Part shown: positions 15,185-24,065 of the stretch, one piece after another
Layout of the letters: every line of letters begins with the position of its first letter
How positions within the stretch are numbered: position 1 is the stretch's first letter
Assembly: GCA_041687095.1 (NCBI GenBank)
Contig: JAWLCQ010000038.1
Coordinates: 1-33,845 of the forward strand
Direction: 5' to 3'
DNA: 33,845 bases
From: JAWLCQ01 sp041687095
GTDB lineage: Bacteria > Planctomycetota > Phycisphaerae > SM23-33
Notes under the pieces: model-generated
Databases searched by the model: none
What the model was told of the DNA's origin: nothing
The model's input: only the letters and a program-made list of their open reading frames with translations
Translations under genes and position numbers: made by a program

Positions 15185-16201
15185 CTACCGCAACACCGCG
15201 TCGAGAACCTGCTCGCAGTATCCGCACGCCTCGCATCGTCTCCCGCAGGTGCTCGTGCGGGCGAACCAGTCGTCGGGGAAGGCGTCGTTGTCCATGACGC
15301 CCGGGGCGAAGAGGTCCGCGTGCCCGGGCTCCAGGAGTTCCAGCAGGTTCCCGTGGAACCGCCCGCGGGCGTAGGCGTCCAGCACCAGGCGGGGGCGCGG
15401 ATGCGCGCGGGTGGCGAGCTTCACCACGTCCACGAGGCCCTCGTAGTGATGCAGGTCCTCGGGGCGGACCCACGTCGCCCGCAGGACCGCTGCGCGGTGC
15501 TCCTCGCTCCCCAGCCGCCGGCGGCAGACGTAGGGGACGAAGTCCGCGATGGCGTCGGCGGGGTCGATCTCCTGGGCGTGGGCGACGAGGTTGTCGTGGA
15601 ACGTCTGCCCGGGGCAGAAGGCCAGACAGCCGCTGTTGGCGAGCATGCACAGGCCCTTGCCGCTCGCCTTCGCCCACTCGCGGACGCGGGCGACGTGCTC
15701 GACGTCCCGCTGCACGTCGCGCTGGACGTAGTAGCTGTCGAAGAGGTCCTCGACGGCCCCCATGGCCTCGAGGGTCCCGAGGCGCATGTTCACCGACGCG
15801 CGGATCTCGATCTTCGCGTCCAGGCGGCGGACGACGTGGGCGACAGCGAGCGAGGTGGTGGTAACGACCTCGGGCGCACCGGCGACGCGGGCGACCTGGT
15901 CGAGCTGGTGCGTGACCATCCGCTCCAGCCCCCGCCCCATCGCGTCCGCTCCGTAGCAGTTGGCGTTGAACAGCACGTCGAGCTTCACGCCCAGCCGGCG
16001 AATCGCCCGCAGGTCCTCGCAGAACCGCTGGGCGATCCCCGCGTCCACACCGTCATCTGACAGCCCGAACGCCGGGCGCCCCGACGCCGCGCCGGGCGGG
16101 GCGAAGTACACCTCCCCCACCGCGTCGCGGTAGTCCGCAACCAGTTCAGGGAAGCTCTCGCCCTCGTCCACCGGCGGCCGGTAGCCCACGGCGAATCGCA
16201 T
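15185..16201 (-). CDS. U32-peptidase-like TIM-barrel protein with two cysteine clusters
   Basis: 338-aa protein. FNANCYG (78-84), EIRASVNMRLGT (132-143) and NSGCLAFCPGQTFHDN (189-204) resemble the U32 'peptidase' family, whose characterised members (UbiU/UbiV, TrhP, RlhA) are not proteases but 4Fe-4S proteins in O2-independent hydroxylation. C185, C192, C196 and C226 are candidate ligands; the C185-x6-C192 spacing is like that of UbiU. A second cluster, C319-x3-C323-x2-C326-x2-C329, sits at the extreme C-terminus and could bind another cluster or zinc. The start ATG at 16201 has GGGAGG upstream and lies 2 nt after the stop of the Fe-S reductase gene, so the two are one operon. The substrate is unknown. 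Confidence 0.7.
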   Translation of the reverse strand: MRFAVGYRPPVDEGESFPELVADYRDAVGEVYFAPPGAASGRPAFGLSDDGVDAGIAQRFCEDLRAIRRLGVKLDVLFNANCYGADAMGRGLERMVTHQLDQVARVAGAPEVVTTTSLAVAHVVRRLDAKIEIRASVNMRLGTLEAMGAVEDLFDSYYVQRDVQRDVEHVARVREWAKASGKGLCMLANSGCLAFCPGQTFHDNLVAHAQEIDPADAIADFVPYVCRRRLGSEEHRAAVLRATWVRPEDLHHYEGLVDVVKLATRAHPRPRLVLDAYARGRFHGNLLELLEPGHADLFAPGVMDNDAFPDDWFARTSTCGRRCEACGYCEQVLDAVLR

Positions 16202-16203
16202 GC

Positions 16204-17220
16204 TCAGTCCGCCTCCCTGCCGTCGGCGGGCTTGGCGGAGGCGGTGTCCTGCGAGGGTTCGGGCTGCGACCAGTCCACGGTCCACACGGGGCGGCGGCGG
16301 AAGGGCTTGTGGAACTTGTTCTCCAGGACCCCGCGGCTCTCCAGCGAGATCATGCACGCCCGCGTGCATCCGCGGGCCCCGCAGACCGCCTGGCCGGTGT
16401 TGTAGAGGTTCCGCGGCTTGCGGCGGAAGGGCGACCACCAACCAGGCTTCAACTTCTTCTTCGCGCCCCACTCCATGTAGTCCTCGATCTCCCCGTCCTT
16501 GGCCTCCTGCGCCCCGCGGAAGGCGACGTCGCAGGCCGAGCAGTCGATGTCCGCCCACTCCACCTCGCGCCCCGCGAGCGTGACCTTGACGGTGCGGTCC
16601 TTGGGAATCGCACCGGCAGGACACGCCTGCACGCACGCCATGCAGCGGTTGCACAGCGGCGGGCCGGCGTAGATCGGATCGGGCTCCAGCTCGGCTTCGG
16701 TGATGATGATCCCCACGCGGTTGCGGGGACCGAACTTGGGCGTGAGGAGCATCTTGCTGAACCCGATCTCGCCGAGGCCCGCGAGGTACGACGCGATCCG
16801 CAGGTGCACCATCACGTCCGGGGCCGCCCGCCCGGGAGCGACGGGCCGGCTGAAATCGCCCCGCCGCACGCCCACGTTATCGATGGACCGCCAGTCGCTC
16901 TGGTGCCCGTAGGGGATGGCCTCGTAGCCCTCGTCCTCGATGACCTTCGCGAGGTTGATGACGGTCATGGGCATGTAGAGGTACGTGATGCCCCCATAGC
17001 CCATCGCCGAGTAGTTGCTGAAGTACGTGCCCTCCTCGATCCCGCGCAGGCTGCCGCGCATCACGCGGAACGCCATCGCGATGACCGAGCGGGCCTCGGG
17101 CATGATCTGCCGCGGGTCCATCTGGATCGGGGCGCCCTCGAACCGCTCGATGTTGGCGATCCCCACCATGTCCGCCCCCATCGCGAGGGCCTGCTTCTTG
17201 ACGTAGTCGGCGGTCAGCAT
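16204..17220 (-). CDS. 4Fe-4S reductase related to RdhA/QueG (reductive dehalogenase/epoxyqueuosine reductase superfamily)
   Basis: 338-aa cytoplasmic protein without a Tat signal. The central motif YLAGLGEIGFSKMLLTPKFG (about 145-164) with the following PRNRV matches the cobalamin-binding core of RdhA/QueG-type reductases. A ferredoxin motif C190-x2-C193-x2-C196-x3-C200-P follows. A second cysteine set, C227, C230, C280, C285 and C289, can supply a second cluster. The acidic, Ser-rich C-terminus is not conserved-looking. The start ATG at 17220 is fixed by AAAGGAG 8 nt upstream; the frame is open further up but contains that site. The downstream U32-like gene follows after 2 nt. It could be a QueG-like tRNA enzyme or a respiratory or catabolic reductase; the sequence does not decide. 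Confidence 0.78.
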   Translation of the reverse strand: MLTADYVKKQALAMGADMVGIANIERFEGAPIQMDPRQIMPEARSVIAMAFRVMRGSLRGIEEGTYFSNYSAMGYGGITYLYMPMTVINLAKVIEDEGYEAIPYGHQSDWRSIDNVGVRRGDFSRPVAPGRAAPDVMVHLRIASYLAGLGEIGFSKMLLTPKFGPRNRVGIIITEAELEPDPIYAGPPLCNRCMACVQACPAGAIPKDRTVKVTLAGREVEWADIDCSACDVAFRGAQEAKDGEIEDYMEWGAKKKLKPGWWSPFRRKPRNLYNTGQAVCGARGCTRACMISLESRGVLENKFHKPFRRRPVWTVDWSQPEPSQDTASAKPADGREAD

Positions 17221-17267
17221 GTGCTCTGCTCCTTTTCGCCCGCGCACCGGCGGGCGGGTTCTCTTTC

Positions 17268-17354
17268 TTCACCGCGAGAAGCACAGAACGCCCACGGGGG
17301 CGGGGAAGCCGGGGCCTTCCACTCGCCTCTGCGCTCTGTGCGTCCTCTGCGGTG
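17268..17354. repeat. Diverged TTCACCGCGGAGA-type inverted repeat (copy C)
   Basis: The left arm TTCACCGCGAGAAGCACAGA and the right arm TCTGTGCGTCCTCTGCGGTG flank a GC-rich centre. The arms are less perfect than in copies A and B. It lies between the iclR stop (17375) and the start of the Fe-S reductase gene, so it would be in the iclR 3' end or the operon leader. Confidence 0.7.
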
Positions 17355-17374
17355 TGATACTGCTTCCATAGGGT

Positions 17375-18154
17375 TCACCGCTCCAGCGCCGCGACGGACT
17401 CCCGGACGCGAGCGGCCATCCGCTTGCCCAGCGACTTTGCGCGCGAGGGCTCGCACGGGACGGACGCGCCCAGGACAGCCCGGAGTTCCCCCCCCGCCGC
17501 AAAGACGGGGACGGCGACGCGGAGGAGCGTGCTGCGACCACCGGGCAGCAGCAGGACGTGCCCTTCGCTCCGCATGCTCTCCAGCGCCGCCTCCAGTTCC
17601 GCCAAGCCCGCCCAGGGCCCGGGGCCGTACTCCTCGAACGGATACCGCCGCCGCAGCGCCTCCCGCCGGTCCGGCCCCCAGAACGCCTGGAACGCCAGCG
17701 CACACGCGCTGGCGTAGGGGGACATCGTCTGATGGGCGGGCCGCTGGATCACCTCCGGCCGCTCCGGGGCGATCCGCCACGTCGTGGCCACCTCGCCGCC
17801 AATGTCCTCGGCCAGCACGACGACGGCCGACGGCAGGTCCCGCGCCAACTCCGGCAGGACGGCCTCCACCCGCCGCTCCCACGCTTGGCGTCCGTCGCCC
17901 GCGTGCAGCTCGCGCACGGCCGGGCCCAGGCGGTACCGCGTCGGGTTCGTCACGCGCTCGGCGAACCCCTCCTGCACGAGCGTGCTCACCAGGTGGTGGG
18001 CGGTGGGCACCTTGAGCCCCAGCGCGGCGGCGAGGTCCTTGAGCGCCACGCCCTCCCCGCTGCGCCCCAGGACGCGGAGGATCTCCAGCGCCCGCACCAC
18101 GGAGCGGATCGGCTGCGAGGCAGCATCTTTCACTATTTGAAACTCATGTTTCAT
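17375..18154 (-). CDS. IclR-family transcriptional regulator
   Basis: 259-aa regulator. The N-terminal winged HTH is at about residues 16-75 (SVVRALEILRVLG, VALKDLAAALGLKVPTAHHL and LVSTLVQEGF). The C-terminal ligand-binding domain includes QTMSPYASACALAFQAF, the usual allosteric pocket region. IclR proteins typically control nearby sugar or aromatic-acid catabolic genes and often repress themselves. The start ATG at 18154 (MKHEFQIV) has no ribosome site. A good promoter lies so close that the transcript would be leaderless, and a palindrome overlaps the start codon. Candidate targets are the neighbouring Gfo/Idh, TIM-barrel, beta-helix and Fe-S genes. The effector is unknown. Confidence 0.9.
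   Translation of the reverse strand: MKHEFQIVKDAASQPIRSVVRALEILRVLGRSGEGVALKDLAAALGLKVPTAHHLVSTLVQEGFAERVTNPTRYRLGPAVRELHAGDGRQAWERRVEAVLPELARDLPSAVVVLAEDIGGEVATTWRIAPERPEVIQRPAHQTMSPYASACALAFQAFWGPDRREALRRRYPFEEYGPGPWAGLAELEAALESMRSEGHVLLLPGGRSTLLRVAVPVFAAGGELRAVLGASVPCEPSRAKSLGKRMAARVRESVAALER
18138..18153. promoter_or_regulatory. Putative IclR operator overlapping the iclR start codon
   Basis: TGAAACTCATGTTTCA is an interrupted palindrome (TGAAAC and GTTTCA, 4-bp spacer) in an AT-rich patch. It overlaps two bases of the ATG (18152-18154) and lies at or just past the predicted transcription start. Autorepression is common in this family; the site is inference. Confidence 0.5.
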
Positions 18155-18162
18155 TTTATCAA

Positions 18163-18190
18163 ATCTTACCGCGCAAACGCGGGGCGTCAA
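18163..18190 (-). promoter_or_regulatory. Promoter giving a probably leaderless iclR mRNA
   Basis: On the minus strand TTGACG (18190-18185), a 16-bp spacer, and TAAGAT (18168-18163). The iclR ATG lies 8 nt beyond the -10 box, so transcription would start at or within one or two bases of the start codon. No Shine-Dalgarno sequence is present. Confidence 0.6.
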
Positions 18191-18241
18191 GGGGAAAGCG
18201 GAGCGGGCAGCGGCAAAGTGAGGCGGGAAGCGCAATGGCAA

Positions 18242-18284
18242 GGATGCAGGGGATGGAGATCTCCTTTCTCCATCCCCTGCATCC
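18242..18284. repeat. Perfect 18-bp hairpin, GGATGCAGGGG family
   Basis: GGATGCAGGGGATGGAGA (18242-18259) is exactly complementary to 18267-18284 around a 7-nt loop. Related ATGCAGGGGATG words occur at about 19993-20010 and 33698-33719. Confidence 0.85.
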
Positions 18285-18305
18285 CCGCTGCTTTGTGGAG
18301 ATGCG

Positions 18306-18464
18306 CGGGGGGGATCCCCAGGGGCATCGCAAAGTCCGGTTCGCCGGGCGCCATGGGTTCGCAGAACCCGCGTTATGTCGCACGCTCGTGCGAGCACGGC
18401 TGCAAACAGCGCAGCCGTGGCACCCGCGATTCCGAGTTTGCGATGGCCCTGGGGGGATCCCGCG
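18306..18464. repeat. 159-bp multi-hairpin element abutting the Gfo/Idh stop codon
   Basis: The outer arms (18306-18333 and 18437-18464) pair as CGCGGG-ATCCCC-CAGGG-CATCGCAAA with small bulges. Inside are GGGTTC-GCA-GAACCC (18355-18369) and CACGGCTGC paired with GCAGCCGTG (about 18395-18419), giving a branched fold. It ends one base before the stop codon of the minus-strand dehydrogenase gene. No gene is visible in 18155-18465. Confidence 0.75.
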
Positions 18465-18465
18465 G

Positions 18466-19638
18466 CTACTTGTGATTCGGGTCAGTCTCGCGCTTGATGC
18501 TCTTCTTGGTCACCTTCTGGAAGGTCGATTCCTTGCGGAGCTTCGCCAGCAGGCGGTCGTAGGCCTTGCGGTCCAGCGGGAGCGTCACGTCCTTGCCGGT
18601 GTAGCTGGAGAGGGTGATGGCGTTGGCGAGTTCGAGCGACGCCAGGCCGCTCTCGGCGGGGCAGCGGAGCTTCTCGCCCCGCAGGATGTGCCGCGCGAAG
18701 TTCTCCATCACGCGGAAGTGCCCGGTGGGCTCCTCCGGGAACTCCAGGGGCGCCTCCACGCGCTCGGGGGAGCCCCACATGGCCGTGTTCTTCCGCGTGA
18801 ACCCCGCGATGGTCTGCGGGTACTTCCAGAACCGCAACTGCCCGTCGCGGTAGCACAGCTTGCCCTTGTCGCCGTAGACCTCGATCATCTGCCCGGGCGC
18901 GACCTCGTTCGTCGAGCAGTACAGCGACCCGCCGCCGGTGTCCCCGAACTGGAGGGAGGCCTCGGCGATGTCCTCGACCTCGATGCGGTGCAGGCGGGTG
19001 GCCACCTTCCCGCGGACGCTCGTGGGCAACCCCGCGAGGTTCACGAAGATGTCCATGATGTGCGGGGCCTGGTTCATCATCACGCCCCCGCCCTCCCCGC
19101 TCCACGTCGCCCGCCACCCGCCGCTGTCGTAGTACGCCTGCGAGCGGTACTCGGGCGAGATCATCGTCGCGCGGTACACCTTGCCGATCTGGCCGGAGCG
19201 GGCGATCTCGAAGGCCTTGGCGATCACGGGCTCGAACCGCCGCTGGAACATCACCGCGAACTTCACGCGGTTGGCCTTGGCGGCAGCGACCATCTGCTCG
19301 GCGACGCTGATGCGCTCCGAGAGCGGCTTCTCGCACAGCACGTGCTTCTTGGCGTTCATCGCGTCGATGGCGATGGGCCCGTGGGAGGGGTGCGGGGTGG
19401 AAATGATGACCATGTCCACCAGACCGCTGTCCAGCAGTTCGCGATGGGTGAGGAAGTACGGGACGTTGTGCTCGGCCCCGATCCGCTCGGCCGTGGGGCG
19501 GTCGATGTCGCAGATCGCCGTCAACTCCAGTTCCGCGACCTTCTTGATGGAGTTGCAGTGCCCCTGCCCCATCACGCCCGTTCCGATGATGCCCACGCGA
19601 AGCGTCTCCCGCTTCGCCCGCGATGCCTTCTTGGCCAT
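18466..19638 (-). CDS. Gfo/Idh/MocA-family oxidoreductase
   Basis: 390-aa NAD(P)-dependent sugar or polyol dehydrogenase-like protein. The N-terminal Rossmann fold has VGIIGTGVMGQGH (residues 15-27). The catalytic-lysine motif is HVLCEKPLS, and the substrate-domain histidine lies in NQAPHIMDIF. Family members oxidise sugars, inositols or their derivatives; many planctomycetes carry large expansions. The start ATG at 19638 has AGGAG upstream. The basic first 13 residues (MAKKASRAKRETL) and the Lys-rich C-terminus are unusual but not a signal peptide. The TIM-barrel isomerase gene is divergent at 20099, a common partner for this family. Confidence 0.93.
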   Translation of the reverse strand: MAKKASRAKRETLRVGIIGTGVMGQGHCNSIKKVAELELTAICDIDRPTAERIGAEHNVPYFLTHRELLDSGLVDMVIISTPHPSHGPIAIDAMNAKKHVLCEKPLSERISVAEQMVAAAKANRVKFAVMFQRRFEPVIAKAFEIARSGQIGKVYRATMISPEYRSQAYYDSGGWRATWSGEGGGVMMNQAPHIMDIFVNLAGLPTSVRGKVATRLHRIEVEDIAEASLQFGDTGGGSLYCSTNEVAPGQMIEVYGDKGKLCYRDGQLRFWKYPQTIAGFTRKNTAMWGSPERVEAPLEFPEEPTGHFRVMENFARHILRGEKLRCPAESGLASLELANAITLSSYTGKDVTLPLDRKAYDRLLAKLRKESTFQKVTKKSIKRETDPNHK

Positions 19639-20098
19639 GGTGTCCGCTCCTGTGTTGGGATGGGAACGTCAGAGGAATGGGCCGCAGAGGCGGGGAGACG
19701 CAGAGGGGAGAGATTCTTGCGAAAGATCTCCCGGGCGTTTCCGCCACAACCGCGGATTCCTCGGAGGTTCGTACGCAGTGTCCGGGGTCAGATTCTGCCC
19801 GCTGCGCGGACGTTCTGCAACCGTCGCGTCAGAGAGAAGGAAGAACGTGAGGTCCTCTGGCTTGGTCGCTTCAGCGACCATGTGCTCAGGTTACATTCCG
19901 AACTCATGGCCGCTGAAGCGACCAAGCCAGTGATGCAGCGTCACCGGGCACGAACCAAGCCTCATCCCGTCCGCGTTCATCCCTGCTCATCAGAATCCCC
20001 TGCATCCCCGCCCGCAGTTGGGCCCTTGCCATTTGCCCCGAGTCTGTGTATCCCTCACGCGTCCCCAGCCAACCAGGCCTACTGAAAAGGAGCCACGC
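19639..20098. other. 460-bp divergent intergenic region
   Basis: No gene is supported. It lies between the divergent Gfo/Idh and TIM-barrel genes and should hold both promoters, but no strong -35/-10 pair was recognised. At 19681-19713 there is a single arm resembling the TTCACCGCGGAGA family. The double palindrome at 19857-19930 is annotated separately. At about 19993-20010 a GCATCCCC word matches the hairpin at 18242. Confidence 0.5.
19857..19930. repeat. Double palindrome with 26-bp arms
   Basis: The arm 19857-19882 (starts CTGGCTTGGTCGCTTC) pairs with 19905-19930 at 25 of 26 positions around a 22-nt loop. Each arm also folds alone (GGTCGCT-TC-AGCGACC). It has the same plan as 11324-11440 but a different sequence. 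Confidence 0.85.
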
Positions 20099-20845
20099 GT
20101 GATCGACATCCAGAAGGACCTCGCGGTCCAAAGCTACTGCTTCCGCAACTTCAAGGACAACGCCCAGGTCGCCGACATGGTCCGCCAGTGCGGGCTCGAC
20201 GCGATCGAGCTGTGCGGGGTCCACGTCAACTGGGCCCAGACCGAGACGTTCGCCTCCGTCATCGACACCTACCGCAAGGCCGGGGTCCGCATCGTGTCCA
20301 TCGGCGTCAACGGGTTCGCCGACAACGAGGGGTACGAACGGACCTTCTTCGAGTTCGTCCAAGCCGCCGGGGCCAAGCACATCTCCTGCGACTTCAAGCT
20401 CGAATCCGTCCCCGCCGCCTACCGCACCGCCGAGCGGCTCGCGGACGAGTACGACGTCCGCCTGGGCATCCACAACCACGGCGGGCGGCACTGGCTGGGC
20501 TGCGCGCAGATGCTCAACCACGTCTTCGAGCAGACCTCGCCCCGCATCGGCCTGTGCATCGACACCGCTTGGGCGCTGCACTCGCACGAGAACCCCCTGG
20601 CCATGATCGAGCGCTTCGCCCCCCGCCTCACCGGCCTGCACCTCAAGGACTTCACCTTCGGCCCCGACGGCGGGCACAAGGACGTCGTCGTCGGGACCGG
20701 GAACCTGGACCTCCCGGCCATGCACACGCTGCTCAAGAAGATCGACTTCAACGGCCTGGCCATCATCGAGTACGAAGCCGACCCCGAAAACCCCGTCCCC
20801 GCCCTCACCAACTGCGCCAAGGCGATCCGGGAGAAGATGCAGTAA
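20099..20845 (+). CDS. Sugar phosphate isomerase/epimerase (xylose-isomerase-like TIM barrel)
   Basis: 248-aa AP-endonuclease-2/xylose-isomerase-like TIM barrel. Typical metal-site segments are GIHNHGG (His), GLCIDTAW (Asp), GLHLKDF (His/Lys/Asp) and a final IIEYEAD (Glu). Such proteins isomerise or epimerise sugars and cyclitols and often pair with Gfo/Idh dehydrogenases, as here with the divergent gene at 18466-19638. The start is GTG at 20099, fixed by AAAAGGAG 6 nt upstream; the frame is open upstream but lacks a site. No signal peptide is present. The substrate is unknown. Confidence 0.88.
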   Translation: MIDIQKDLAVQSYCFRNFKDNAQVADMVRQCGLDAIELCGVHVNWAQTETFASVIDTYRKAGVRIVSIGVNGFADNEGYERTFFEFVQAAGAKHISCDFKLESVPAAYRTAERLADEYDVRLGIHNHGGRHWLGCAQMLNHVFEQTSPRIGLCIDTAWALHSHENPLAMIERFAPRLTGLHLKDFTFGPDGGHKDVVVGTGNLDLPAMHTLLKKIDFNGLAIIEYEADPENPVPALTNCAKAIREKMQ

Positions 20846-20848
20846 AAC

Positions 20849-21012
20849 TGGATTTCGGACTTGGGATTTCGGATTTCGGATTTGCGGGAATGACAATCCC
20901 GGCTTCCCTCCGCGGACGGCGAATGAGCGGAACACGGCGAGAGCCTGATCCGTAGCGGGAGCCCCGATTGCTGTTCCCCCAAATCCAAAATCCGAAATCC
21001 GCAATCCGAAAC
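20849..21012. repeat. GGATTTCGGATTT-family inverted repeat
   Basis: Left arm 20849-20887 (repeats of GGATTTCGGA) and right arm about 20978-21012 (AATCCGAAATCCGCAATCCG) are complementary, with arms built of a degenerate 7-8-nt unit and a 90-nt centre. It lies between the TIM-barrel and VOC genes. A related inverted repeat is at 30215-30462. Confidence 0.75.
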
Positions 21013-21029
21013 CACACAGGAGACACGCC

Positions 21030-21416
21030 ATGATGGTGTTTGAACACTTTGGTATCAACGTCCCGCAGCCCGCAGAGATGGCCGACTGGTACGTCCGGCA
21101 CGTCGGGATGCGGGTCGTGCGGGCGACGGACAGCCCCGTCGTCTGCCGCTTCCTCGCCGACCGAACCGGGCGGGTCGTCATCGAGATCTACAACAACCCC
21201 AAAGACGCCGTCCCCGACCACAGCACGCAGCACCCGCTCCGCTTCCACTGGGCCTTCGCCGTCGAAAACCCCGCCGCCGAGCGCGACCGCCTGGTGGCCG
21301 CCGGGGCCACGCTGCTCATCGAGGAGACGCTCCCCGACGGGTCGCAACTCATCACCGTCCGCGACCCCTGGGGCCTCCCGCTCCAGCTCTGCCGCCGGGC
21401 GACGCCCTTCGCGTAG
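21030..21416 (+). CDS. VOC-family (glyoxalase/bleomycin-resistance fold) protein
   Basis: 128-aa vicinal-oxygen-chelate fold protein. The first module begins FEHFGINVPQPAEMADWY. The second has HWAFAVENPAAERDRL, and it ends with RDPWGLPLQLCRR, a typical VOC terminus. Members are lyases, isomerases or dioxygenases that bind a divalent metal; the reaction cannot be read here. Possible metal ligands are H7, H73 and E54. The start ATG at 21030 has AGGAG 6-7 nt upstream; a second ATG follows at once. Last of the same-strand genes after the TIM-barrel gene. Confidence 0.8.
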   Translation: MMVFEHFGINVPQPAEMADWYVRHVGMRVVRATDSPVVCRFLADRTGRVVIEIYNNPKDAVPDHSTQHPLRFHWAFAVENPAAERDRLVAAGATLLIEETLPDGSQLITVRDPWGLPLQLCRRATPFA

Positions 21417-21425
21417 CGGATCGCC

Positions 21426-21567
21426 TTCCACCGCGGAGAGCGCAGAGAACGCGGAGGATCGGACGGGCGACACGGTCGAACGGCACAGCCCGGGAAGCGC
21501 GCGGATTGTACGAACCCGCGGCGCCCGCCCTTCTCCCCTTTGTGCTCTTCGCGGCCTCCGCGGTGAA
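21426..21567. repeat. TTCACCGCGGAGA-type inverted repeat (copy E) at a convergent junction
   Basis: The left arm TTCCACCGCGGAGAGCGCAG and the right arm ending GCGGCCTCCGCGGTGAA flank a 60-nt centre. It begins 9 nt after the VOC stop and is the first of three consecutive inverted repeats in the 312-bp gap (21417-21728) before the end of fusA. No gene is present in that gap. Confidence 0.8.
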
Positions 21568-21579
21568 CGCCGCCCGCGC

Positions 21580-21664
21580 AAAGGCAAGCCCCGTCCGGAC
21601 TCGCTACCGAGCCCGAACGGGGCTTGCCCTTTGGCGTCCGTTGGGGCCTCTCCCCCAACGGACG
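21580..21664. terminator. Two tandem bidirectional hairpins between the VOC gene and fusA
   Basis: Hairpin 1 pairs AAAGGCAAGCCCCGT (21580-21594) with ACGGGGCTTGCCCTTT (21617-21632). It is flanked by AAA on one side and TTT on the other, so it can act in both directions. Hairpin 2 pairs CGTCCGTTGGGG (21635-21646) perfectly with CCCCAACGGACG (21653-21664). Both lie between convergent genes. Confidence 0.6.
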
Positions 21665-21728
21665 ATCTCGCCACGGGGTTCCGGATTCGCCATCCACGCA
21701 AACCCGAAACCCGAAATTCCACCTGGAG

Positions 21729-23822
<2,094 letters not shown>

Positions 23823-23928
23823 ACAGCTCTCTCGCGTTACGCACGGGCACCGCAACCGGCGCCGGGGTTTGCATCTTTCAAAGGGGAATGTTCGAGCCTT
23901 CCCTCGTTGCTCCACAGAGAAGCCCAGG

Positions 23929-23957
23929 ATCATAGCACATCCCTTGGTTTCCTGCAA
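23929..23957 (-). promoter_or_regulatory. Sigma-70-type promoter for fusA
   Basis: On the minus strand TTGCAG (23957-23952), a 17-bp spacer, and TATGAT (23934-23929). The leader to the ATG at 23822 is about 100 nt. Same -35 hexamer as the promoter at 9367-9394. Confidence 0.65.
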
Positions 23958-24065
23958 GGGGCCTGTTCGGATCGGAATGAGTTTTCCTCCGGCAAGTCCC
24001 TTCCCTTCCGCGTCTTGCTCGCTATCCTTTTCTCCCGCAGTCCACTTCCCGAAAGGAGCGAGGAC

